DNA of 64,000 bases, taken from positions 2,728,001 to 2,792,000 of the forward strand of contig NC_133296.1 in the NCBI RefSeq assembly GCF_005239225.2, in the 5' to 3' direction. Under the pieces are notes generated by a model. That model was given only the letters and a program-made list of their open reading frames with translations. It made no database searches and had not been told where the DNA came from. The DNA comes from Populus alba. Its lineage: Eukaryota; Streptophyta; Magnoliopsida; Malpighiales; Salicaceae. The translations under genes and the position numbers were made by a program. Each line of letters opens with the position of its first letter. Position 1 is the first letter of the stretch. Shown piece by piece: positions 9,424 through 19,838 of the stretch.

Positions 9424-11705
9424 TTTTCATCTTAGCAGCTTAATTTGTAAATTTTCACGTGTTTCTAATAGCTTTCATGTTATATGATGACCTGAAACCT
9501 TGGTGATGACATTGTCACATTTAGCTGTTTGCTAATTATGTTAAATCAAGAAATTTAAAATTTTCGTTCATGCTAATCATCATTGATGTGAAACAGCGCA
9601 AAAGTTCTAAATTTCATATTCCTGCAATCCTTAATGGCATTAATTTATTCTCGAAATTCCACATATAATTTTTTGAAAGTCAACAAGCATTATTTTTTTG
9701 TAGAATAAAGATTAATATATTAATTTTAATTGTAACTTATTATTTTCATGAATTACTGTCTAGACCTCTAGTTGGAGCAATAATACGTGCAAATATTCCT
9801 TCCCTTTAGCTAAAAACAAGAATAATACGACAAAAGGTACAAAAGCATTGTTATAAAAAAAAATTATTGACAAGTACCTGTAAATTATTAATTATTATTA
9901 TTTCTCTAATTAAAACCTCATTTTCTTATAAAATGCTAAATATTATAAAATAAAATTGTTCAATGCATACATATAATGCAACAAAATAATACGGCATTAA
10001 ATCTAAGAAAAAAAAATTTCTAAGTTTATATATATATCGGTTTGTATATAGCAAAATAAATTAAAATTTTTCTAAGAATAAAAAATTACTTGTATTCAAT
10101 TGTATTTCTACCATTCTTTTTATTAAAAAAAAAAAATGGATGGTACATGTGTAATAAAAATTAATAATTTATTAAATAATTACTTATTTAATAAGTTTCA
10201 ATATTTAGGAAAAGTAATTAATATTTTCATTGATCGTGGCTAAAAATCGAAACAACAGTGAAGAAATTGCAAAAATTGTAGGGTCCAGTTCTAACAAGGA
10301 TTTTAAAATATCCGGCAGGAAAAAAAAAGTTTAACCAGTTTTTTTTTTCCATCTATATCATCTAAGCATATCTCTATGCAGCCCTATAAATTTTTCATGA
10401 TCCTTCTATTCAAGGATTTTCAACGGTTAGTTATTAGCTATTCTTGCAGCCCTATTAAGTCAATTAATTATACTTTCTTTTTATTTTTTTGCCGACCCAG
10501 AATAGATCAATTAATTTAACTTTGAAACATATGTTTGAGGAGTTTTATGTTTAACATTCTCTAGATTATATGAAAAACTAAAAACAACTTGATATTTGAG
10601 TAACAAAAGCCAATATGAAAAAGTATTCTATGACTTTTGTTTTATTTTGCTGCAGGTTGGATTAGTAATCTCAACTTTCTCTTTTAGTATACTGATGTTG
10701 ATCTACACAGGAATCATGAATACATTTCAGCTTGGTCTGTTTAATTTTTGATTTAGTGTGGGTTTGTTTTGTTTGGCTTAATAGTAAGTTTATAGGTTTT
10801 ATTGTATTTCTTTTTTGTAATTAGACTAATGTCTAAGCTACAATCTATGTAGCCAAAGCTCTGCTCGCATTGCTCATACTTTTTCTTTTTATTATATATT
10901 TATTCTTGATTTCACCAAAAAAAAAAAATCAAATTAAAAAAATTAACTTAAAAAAAAACTCAACAGCAACCAATGGGACAGGTTTTATAACCAAGTTTAG
11001 GTGCATGGATTTGCTTCTAATTTGTATCCATTGTTGACTAACAATAGGATGATATCTTAACAATTAATATGTTTAAGAATAAAGTTTTGAAGTATTTTAT
11101 AGAGAATCATCACATGTTTATATTAAATATTATTTTTTCTTTAAGGTTCGGAAGATCCAATACTTGCAAAACAATTTTTTTATGAGATTTAGTAATTTTT
11201 TTAATGATAAAATCAGTAATTTTTAATAAGAAAAATACAATAAATAAAAAAAATAAGTTTTAGCAAGAGTGTTAAGAGTATTAATAGTGATGGGTCTAGT
11301 ACCTTACCAGACTTATATACATTTAGGCTTAATAAATAGCTGATTTTAAGGAGATTAAGTTTGACTTCTTACTAAATCCATGTATATTTGAAAGTAGTGC
11401 ATAGATAAGCTCAAGAATATTAAGCCTGAAAGCATTGTCAAGCCCATATTACATGGGTTTGATATATTGTCGAGCTTAGATATAAAGAGTTATTACTTTG
11501 CATTTGATTCTTTTAATTTTGTGTTTTTAAACAAACATGTTAAAAATATATCGACAAATCAAATAGTTTTTTAATAAAAACAGGAAAAAAACAATAATAT
11601 TGATCTCAAGACAAGATTGCAACTTTATCCTTGATAATATATAATTCAAGTTATAAATTTGTTAAATAAGTACATGAACAATAAAGAACCATATAATAAA
11701 CTGAG
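9424..11705. other. AT-rich intergenic stretch; possible LINE 3' end at ~10640-10930
   Basis: There is no protein-coding signal. At ~10700-10935 a T-rich stretch without coding content ends in an oligo-A run after TTCACC. This resembles a plant LINE 3' untranslated region, but no reverse transcriptase is present and the target duplication is not clear. The rest is low-complexity A/T. Confidence 0.35.
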
Positions 11706-11710
11706 GTCGT
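11706..11710. repeat. Target-site duplication, left copy (GTCGT)
   Basis: GTCGT directly precedes the left LTR and is repeated at 28940-28944 after the right LTR. Confidence 0.95.
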
Positions 11711-14558
11711 TGTCACACCCCCGCAAAAAAAAAATTTTATAAAGGCACGACATCGGTTGGCGATTTTCGTTGTGTTCTGATGATTTGGTTCTTTGGAGTC
11801 GCCACCTAGTATTTGGTCACTAGGAACCCTAACTGGTCTTTCAGAGATTCTAAGGCAAGGGACTGGTTGCGTAAAGGGAAGGTACTAGCACCCCTAATAC
11901 GCCCTACCTAAGGTAAGCTGCTTGGTGTTTGGTTTGCTTTATAGTCTATGGTGTTGGTGTTTTCTAATCCCGTCAACTCGTAAATCGCAAGGATAAGAGA
12001 ATAAAAGAATGAAGAAAATTTTCACGATTCTTTAAAAAAAAAAAAAACTACTTTTCACGACTCGTAAACCGTGGAGAAAAAAATTAAAATTAAAATTTTG
12101 AAAATGTTCTCGATCGCAACCAAAACTTCTTTCAAACATGTGCGTTGATTTATTACTCCCGATAATATTTTGGATGTTCGTCCTTTTAAGGATTTCTTCA
12201 TCCAAACATTAGCGGTGAACAATAACCACAACTTCTCCTCCCAAAATAAGATTTTTATAGTTTTTTGAATATTGGCCAATACCCTTTGGAGTTTTACAAA
12301 CAGGTTGTAAAATCCACAAATGCAAGAAAATGATTTTTTGTGTTTAAGAAATCTATGCGAAAACACATTTTCAAAACTTCCAATATTTTTTTATATATAT
12401 AAAAAAAAAACATTCAAAACATGTTAGAGTATTGGCCGTATGCAACACGCAAGAAAACACATTTTTTTTTTTGTAAACATTTTTTTTTTTGTGAAAACGG
12501 GTATTTTAAACACTGAATTGGTATTCTTATGGTATAAAAATACAAACCAATATTAATCCACCCTAATAAAAATATGCAGGAAAAATCAACACTATTTTTA
12601 AGGCCTTTTGAAAAAAAAAAATTTGAAAGCAAAAACATTTTTTATTTTGAAAATCTTTGATGTTTTGACGAAAACCGGGTATTTTAATACCGGATTTGTA
12701 TCTTTACAATACAAACTGATATTGATCAAAATACAGTAATAAAATTACACAAAAATCACAAAATTTTTTTGAAGATATTTTTTCAAACGGGCCAGACTCG
12801 GCCTAAAAGGAAATTGGGCCAAAAATCAACCCAAAATAAATTAGGGCCCAATTTCTACAGGCTGGACTCAGCCCAGCCCACACATGGTGTGGGCTGATGT
12901 TACAACCCGAAATGAACATGGACTGGTTACTGTGCACCTGCACAGTAACCATTTAATTAATTAGGTGTTACTGTGCACCTGCACAGTAACCTGTTAATTA
13001 ATTAGACCTGCATAGTAACCGAAGAATTAATTAGCTGGTTACTGTGCCCCTGCACAGTAACCAGCTAATTAAATTCTTACTTGCAGAACGTGCACAGTGC
13101 ACGTTCTGCATGCAAGAAGACGAATACGGGATAAAGGGGAAGAGTTACCTGCGACGATGAGCTTGGGTAGAGGAGCTGACAGTGGTGCTGGTGGTGGTTT
13201 TGCTGGCGGTTGCTGACCGGAGGATGGCTGGGATGGTGGCTGGCCTTTCTTCCTTTTTCTCTGTGTTTTTGTTCTACTCTGCTTCTCCTTTCTTCTTCTG
13301 CTTCTCACACTGCTCTTCCCTCTCACGGTGATTCTACTATTTTTTGGCAGCGTTGATGGTGGTGGCGGTGGTGGAGAGGAAGCCGGTGATGCCTCAAGTG
13401 GTTATGACGGTGACAGTGGCTGGGAAGCCTAAGGACAACGGTTGTTTCCTTCTTCTTCTTCCCCGTGCAGAGGAGCAGGTGCTGCCTTTTCTTCAATGGT
13501 GCTCTCCTCGTTTGAAACTTCACTCTCCTTTTAGTTTAAAAAATATAACTCTCTCCCCTCTGTCCGGTCTCTCCTCTCTCTCCTCCCTTCGGGTTCTTTG
13601 TTTTTTCTTTGGGTTCTTTTTTTCTCCTTTCTTTTTCTCTTCGGTTCCTCTCTATTTATAAGGAAAAAAAGGACCGGCGTGCCTTTTGTTAGTGCGCCTT
13701 CAATCACGCAACGGCTGGTCGGCCATTGATGCTTTCGGTGGTGGTGGTGGGGGCGAGGAGAGAGAGGCGGGAAGGTTTTCAAATTTTTCATCTTCTGTTG
13801 CTGGTAAACCGGGGGAAAGAAGAAGATGAACAGTGTCGTTCAAAACGACACCGTTCTAGTCTTCTTTTTTTTTTTTTTTTTTATATATGAAACGGCGTCG
13901 TTTTGGATAAAACGCGCCGTTTCATTTAAATGGCCAAACTTCAAATCAGTCCTTCAAATTCGGTCTCCGCCCCTCTTGTTGGCCGCATTTTTCACTTTGG
14001 TCCTTGGCCTCTGATTTATGCAATTGAGTCCTCAATTGATTAATAAACTTTCAATTTCTTCAATTAGGCCCCTGAACCAAATAATTGCAGCCCCTCCATT
14101 TACGCGCCTCTTCCAATTTGGTCCCTGGTTTCGGATTTTCTTAATTAAGTCCCTAATTGGCCATTAAACTTCAATATTTATGCAATTAAGCCCCTGATTT
14201 GACTTAATAAAATCCTAAAAATTATAATTTGGCCCCAGAACTTAAATTTCTTCAATTTAAAGCCCAAATTGACTTAAAAATCAATTTTTCTTGCAATCAA
14301 ATCCCCTATAAATCCAATAAAAATCAATTAAACCCATAAACATCCAAATTTGGGCTTCTCTCCTAAAAATTCAAAATTTCCTTCTCAATAGGGTTCTCAT
14401 CCTTCAAGAATATATTGTCAAGAATCCAATCTTTGTATCTTTATACTCCTTGACCAATTTTCTGACCATTTTCCGAGCGCTTCTGCCTCTTGTCATTTTT
14501 CTAGCCTTCTTTGGCTATTTATTTTTTTTTTGCGGGGACCCAAAAATGGGTTACAACA
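11711..14558 (-). repeat. Element A 3' LTR
   Basis: The plus-strand ends are TGTCACACCC and GGGTTACAACA. Contents, in minus orientation: U3 with two palindromes (13826-13920), TATA at 13652-13660, a GC-rich leader, four GGTTACTGTGCA-type palindromes (12920-13110), and a conserved U5 block (11795-11925). It is nearly identical to 26105-28939; the main differences are an extra ~20 bp of T/G-rich sequence near 12470 and oligo-T length at 13860. Confidence 0.95.
13652..13660 (-). promoter_or_regulatory. TATA box in element A 3' LTR
   Basis: Minus-strand TATAAATAG. The corresponding box in the 5' LTR (28029-28037) would drive the genomic RNA; this copy would read into 3' flanking DNA. Confidence 0.65.
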
Positions 14559-14575
14559 GATGCCCCCTCTTTATA
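14559..14575 (-). other. Polypurine tract of element A
   Basis: Minus-strand AAAGAGGGGGCATC lies immediately before the 3' LTR start TGTTGTAACC. The same tract is at 37222-37238 in copy B. Confidence 0.85.
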
Positions 14576-14705
14576 GAGCTTACGGAGCGAAGGCTTTGCG
14601 CAGTAAGTTTTATAAAGATAGTCCCAACTAAACTCCCGAAAACTGATCTAGTCGAAGCTTGATCGATCTGAAACTCTTTCTTTACAACAATCCTCTTCGG
14701 CCCTT

Positions 14706-15500
14706 GGAATCCCATCTGGCAATTCCCTTCAACGAAAATGAAATATGGGGTCCCTTCTGGCGACCCCTTTTTTTGAAAAATATCGAAATGCGAGATCCCT
14801 TCTGGCGATCTCCTTTAATCAAACTTATAATCCCATCTGGGATTCCTATTAACAAACATGAAGTATGAGGTCCCATCCGGCGACCTCCCAAAATAGTGAA
14901 ACGCGAAATCCCTTCTAGCGATTTCAAACAACCTGGAATCCCATCTGGCGATTCCTTTTAACCAACATTAAGTGTGAGTTCCCATCTGGCGACCTCCACA
15001 ATAGCGAAACACGAGATCCCTTCTGGCGATCTCAAACAACCTGGAATCTCATCTGGCGATTCCTTTTAACCAACGTGAAGTGTGAGGTCCCATCTGGCGA
15101 CCTCCACAATAGTGAAACACGAGATCCCTTCTGGCGATCTCAAGCAACCTGGAATCCCATCTGGCGACTCCTTTTAACCAACGTGAAGTGTGAGGTCCCA
15201 TCTGGCGACCTCCACAATAGTGAAAAATGAGATCCCTTCTGGCGATCTCAAACAACCTGGAATCCCATCTGACGACTCCTTTTAACCAACGTGAAGTGTG
15301 AGGTCCCATCTGGCGACCTCCACAATAGTGAAACACGAGATCCCTTCTGGCGATCTCAAACAACCTGGAATCCCATCTGGCGATTCCCTTTTATTCAAAG
15401 CTGAAATATGAAGTCCCTTCTGGCGATCTTCATCGAAAAATGAGATCCCTTCTTGCGATCTCTTTTAACCAAACAACTTGGAATCTCATCTGACGATTCC
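14706..15500 (-). repeat. 3' UTR tandem array of covarying stem-loops, 108-bp unit
   Basis: Units starting GGAATC fall at 14935, 15043, 15151, 15259 and 15367, exactly 108 bp apart. Each holds three ~36-bp sub-units, and each sub-unit is an inverted repeat around a loop CCWTCTGGC. The three stem types are GGAATC/GATTCC, GAGGTC/GACCTC and GAGATC/GATCTC. Divergent edge copies carry further compensated stems, GGGGTC/GACCCC (~14750) and GAAATC/GATTTC (~14905). In the sense RNA each folds as a ~6-8-bp stem with a bulged G and an AGAU or AGAA loop. The 36-codon period keeps the minus frame open by chance. Tandem repeats in this position are known for Ogre-like elements; the covarying stems are what I see here. 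Confidence 0.93.
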
Positions 15501-16179
15501 CTTTTACCAATCGTTATCGATGTCGTTCTTCCTGCTGGCAGGGTCTGAAAAATATTATCTTCTCTTCTTTCTGTTCTAGACTCAACTCAATGATTCTTTC
15601 TTCGTCCACAATCTCGTTGGAATGCACTAAGATCTCCTCCTGTAACGAGAAAAAAAAAACATACGTGCAATGACTTTATGATTAGATGCAATGCATGCAT
15701 TCGTACCTGGTTTTGAAACATAGGCCCCCATCCTCCTCTTCTAGTTCATGAGACTTCCTCGTAACATAAGCGTGCTTTTGAAGTCGTATGCCAGATTCAT
15801 CTCTCGTGTTGCCTTTTTTCTTATCATATTCTTGGAGAAAAAGTATTTGACTTTCCTCAAGTAGTCCTTTTCTCAAAATGTAAGACTTGTTCTTACTTTT
15901 ATGTCATTGCTTTTGTCAAATGCTTTAGCTTGGTTTTCAAATCTATAGGCTTCCGTAAAAACTTTTCATAAAACATCTTGTATTGCCCCTAGTGTAGAGG
16001 TGTGATCCTAGTTTGAGCTTTTATATAGAGAAGAAATTCGTTCAGTCGATGCTAAACTTTTTAAATGCGTGAGGAGATGCACTGTTGGGATTAATGCAAA
16101 AAATGATTGTTGTGAGATCAATGCACAAAAGGAAAGAAATCAATGGCCAAACTTTGCTTTATTAATTTAGGGAACTACA
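15501..16179 (-). other. Element A 3' untranslated region beyond the repeat array
   Basis: Non-coding between the pol stop and the hairpin array. A short open stretch (15876-15682) has partly similar reading in copy B around 38430-38600, but the frame is not conserved, so I do not call a gene. Confidence 0.6.
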
Positions 16180-19100
16180 TCAAGCGTAATATCTTTTTAC
16201 AGAGTCAGAATTCACAGGCCGAGCTAGGTCTTCTCCATCCATTCTAGCTAACTTCAACGCTCCTCCTGAGAATGCCTTTGTTACCACATAAGGACCCTCA
16301 TAATTTGGTGCCCATTTGCTTTGATCATCTCCTGGTAATGACAATATTTTCTTCAATACTAGATCCCCTTCTTGAAACAAACGCGGTCTAACCTTCTTAT
16401 CATACGCCTTAGCCATTCGTTTCTGATAAAGTTGGTGATGACATATTGCGGCCATCCTCTTCTCACTGATCAAGTTCAATTGCTCGTATCTCACTCTAGC
16501 CCACTCGGCCTCTTCTATCTCAGAATCTATTAACACTCTTAACGATGGGATTTCCACTTCCAAAGGCATCACTGCTTCCATACCGTACACCAAAGAATAT
16601 GGGGTAGTCCCTGTTGAGGTTCGAACTGCGGTGCGATATGCATGAAGGGCAAATGGTAACATCTCATGCCAATCCTTATAGGTGACTACCATCTTCTGAA
16701 CAATCTTTTTGACATTCTTGTTAGCAGCTTCTACCGCCCCATTCATCTTTGGTCTATATGGCGAAGAATTGGAATGCTTGATTTTCCATTTAGTGCAGAG
16801 CTCTATTATCATCTTGCCGTTGAAATTCTGGGCATTATCAGTTATAATCTGTTCTGGGGGACCATACCGACATATCAAATCTCTCTCAATAAATTTCTTC
16901 ACCACTTTTTGTGTCACATGAGCAAATGACCCGGCTTCTACCCATTTTGTGAAGTAGTCAATAGCCACGAGGATAAATCTATGACCATTGCTCGCTTTTG
17001 GGTTTACAGGTCCAATCACATCAATTCCCCACATCGCGAAAGGCCATGGAGATGTTAAGTTAAACAGAGGAGCTGGTGGCATATTGACCTTATCACTGTA
17101 AATTTGATATTTGTGACATTTTCTGACATAGTCGATACAATCTTTTTCTAGTGTCATCCAAAAATAACCAGCCCTTTGGATTTTCCTTGCCATCATGTGC
17201 CCGCTAGCATGGGTTGAGCAAATCCCCTCATGGACCTCTCTTAATGCCTTTCTAGCATCTGCCTCATCCAAACACCTTAACAGGGTACCATCAAATGATC
17301 TTTTATATAAAATCTCTCCATCTAAATAGAAGTCTATAGCCAACCTTCTCAAGGTTTTCTTATCCGTGTTAGAAGCTCCCACTGGATATTCCTGATTCTG
17401 CACAAGATTCTTGATATCGTAATACCAAGGTTGTCCGTCCACCTCTCCTTCGACTAAACAACAGTGCGCTGGATCATTTCTAATATCAATGTGTACCGGT
17501 TGTACCTTGCACTTGAGGTCAATGGTAGTCATAGCAGCTAGTGTGGCCAAAGCATCCGCAAAATGGTTCCCCTCCCTTCCTAGATGGGTGAATCTAATTT
17601 CTTCAAATTCCTTTGCTAGCATAGATAGGTATTCCTGGTACGGCCTCAACTTTTCCTCTTTGGTTTGCCATTCCCCTTTGACCTGGCAGATGATCAACAT
17701 TGAATCCCCATATACATCTATCTTCTTTATCTTTAACTCCAATGCCGCTTCTAAACCGAGTATACAAGCTTCGTACTCAGCTGTATTGTTGGTGCACTCA
17801 AAATGTAGTTTGACCGAAACTGGGTATTGTTTCTTATCAGGAGAGATTATTACCGCCCCTGCCCCGTTACCATATACATTTACTGCTCCGTCAAAAAACA
17901 TGGTCCACCACTCTGTCTTCTCTTCTTCCTTTTCTATTGACGATATATCTTCATCAGGGAAATCAAAATCCAAAGGCTCGTAATCTTCAACAGCATTATC
18001 GGCCAAATGGTCTGCAATGGCACTCCCTTTTACGGCTTTCCTTGTCATGTACACTATGTCATATTCTGCTAACAAAACCTGCCACCTTGCAATTCGACTT
18101 GAGAGAAAAGGCTTATTACAAATATACCTCAGGGGATCCAATTTTGAAATCAACCAAGTGGTATAGTATAACATGTAATGTCGTAACCTCTTTGCCGCCC
18201 ACACCAATGCACAACACAGCTTTTCTATCTCCGTGTATCTGGACTCACATTCAGTGAATTTCTTACTCAAGTAATAAATAGCTCTTTCCTTCCTTCCGGT
18301 TTCATCATGCTGACCCAATACACATCCCATGGCTACTTCAGTTACGGTTAGATATAATACTAGAGGTTTCCCTGATACAGGAGGCACCAGTAGAGGTGGA
18401 TTTTGTAAATAATGCTTGATTTTATTGAACGCCTCCTCACACTCCTCATTCCAGGTTCCAGGGTTCTTTTTCCTTAGTAGTCGGAATATAGGCTCGCATG
18501 TTGTTGTTAGTTGAGCTATAAATCGAGCAATGTAATTCAACCTTCCTAAGAATCCTCTTACTTCTTTCTCCGTCTTAGGGGATGACATAGCTTGAATGGC
18601 CCTTACTTTGTCTGGATCCACCTCTATACCTCTATCGCTTACCACAAATCCCAACAGCTTGCCCGACTTAACTCCGAATGAACATTTTGTAGGATTAAGC
18701 CTTAGTTCATACTTCCTCAACCTCTCAAATAACTTCCTCAAAACTTCCACATGATCCTGTCCCTTTTTAGACTTGGCAATCATATCATCTACATACACCT
18801 CAATTTCTTTGTGCATCATGTCGTGGAATAGAGTCACCATTGCTCTTTGATATGTGGCACCTGCGTTCTTTAACCCAAATGGCATGACCTTGTAGCAGTA
18901 GGTCCCCCAAGGTGTGACAAAAGTTGTTTTCGCCTTATCCTCGGGAGCCATTTTTATTTGATTGTATCCTGAAAAACCGTCCATAAAGGAATAAGTGGAA
19001 CTTCGGGCAGCGTTATCCACTAAAACATCTATGTGTGGTAGAGGAAAATCATCCTTAGGACTAGCTCTATTCAAATTCCGAAAATCTACACAAACTCTAA

Positions 19101-19630
19101 TCTTCCCTTCCTTCTTAGGCACCACAACAATGTTAGATACCCATTGCGGATATCTAACTACTTCTAGAAAGCCAGCATCCCATTGCTTTTCGAGTTCTGC
19201 CTTGACCTTGATCCAGACATCCGGGTGGGCCCTCCTCAGTTTCTGCTTGACTGGCTTATACCCTTCTTCCAACGGTATCTTGTGTTCTACAATACTTGTA
19301 TCCAAACCGGGCATATCTTCATATGACCAAGCAAAGACATCCGAATATTCTTGTAATAGGGTGATCAGTTTTATCCTTTGTTCAGAAGTAATTAAGGTAC
19401 CTATTTTCAACTCTTTCCTGAGCTGACCATTGCCCACATTGATAGTTTCGAGTTCCTCGGTGGCAGGCTTCCAAGTCTGTTCCTGTTGTTCTACTAGCCT
19501 GGTGAATTCACTGATATTGCTTTCATCCCACTCTTCTTCTTCCATAGATATTACATGCTCGTTCAAGTTTGGCCATTTATTCTTGATGCTAGATGTATGT
19601 GATGTTGTAGGAGATCCGCTTTCAGGATTC
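16180..19630 (-). CDS. pol: Pol of element A: RT, RNase H, second RNase H, integrase
   Basis: An uninterrupted frame of 1173 codons is open from 19701; after splicing, exon 2 would start at 19630. Residue positions below count from the ATG at 19701. RT has VSNIVVVPKKEGKIRVCVDF (~188-207), catalytic D241 and YVDD at 303-306. The first RNase H (~445-570) lacks its usual first Asp (reads LTVTEVAMG). The archaeal-type RNase H (~600-725) keeps D604, E642/E644, D666 and D716. Integrase has H824/H831, C862, then D894, D955 and E991 (D,D35E), and a GPY motif ~1136. The last zinc-ligand Cys is replaced by Tyr865; copy B has Cys there. The frame ends in SVKRYYA. It makes element cDNA and inserts it; copy-number activity is unproven. 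Confidence 0.95.
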
Positions 19631-19838
19631 CTGAAAGCGGGAAGTGCTTGGTGTAAATGCATATATAAATAATCAATTTTTGAAAAAGTGCATGATCTCA
19701 TATTTATTCAAAGGGAAAAGGTGGGCTCCATGACAACATAGAATCTAGCTGACATCATGAGCCTCGATTGTCAACTAGAGAAAATAAAGCAAGCATAAGC
19801 AAATGACAAACATTCTAAAGCAAACAAAGTTGGTTTAC
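19631..19838 (-). other. Intron between protease and RT (predicted)
   Basis: Minus-strand donor AAAAT^GTAAAC overlaps the gag-protease stop codon. The acceptor is CCCGCTTTCAG^GAATCC with a pyrimidine-rich tract. Splicing removes 208 nt and joins AT+G into an ATG codon, continuing in the pol frame as NPESGSP. The same sites and phase are present in copies B (42397-42610) and C (51775-51991). An intron at this place is a known Ogre property; these exact sites are my inference. Confidence 0.75.

Noticed and set aside
10640..10935. LINE or SINE with poly-A tail
   Set aside because: Only a T-rich stretch and an oligo-A run are visible; no reverse transcriptase, no Pol III boxes and no clear target duplication, so it is kept only as a remark.
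13069..13791. Several 60-105-codon ORFs in the GC-rich part of the LTRs (also 27446-28168, 36083-36538, 49667-50635, 56333-56917, 62389-62760)
   Set aside because: They overlap in several frames and have low-complexity composition. The sequences differ between LTR subfamilies and lie over the promoter and leader; I see no conserved protein.
15049..15363. Long repeat-containing minus-strand ORF (and similar ones at 37470-38030)
   Set aside because: It is open only because the repeat unit is a multiple of three; it contains RNA-like hairpins, has no start context and is not conserved as protein between A and B.
14706..15500. Regular ~36-bp repeats with dyad symmetry look like a CRISPR array
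   Set aside because: The 'spacers' are themselves repeated, the array sits in a retrotransposon 3' UTR in plant DNA, and there are no cas genes.
17489..17983. Plus-strand ORFs within pol and gag (also 18995-19426, 43865-44386, 53242-53739)
   Set aside because: They are antisense shadows of strongly recognisable gag-pol frames and repeat in each copy only because the sense strand is conserved.
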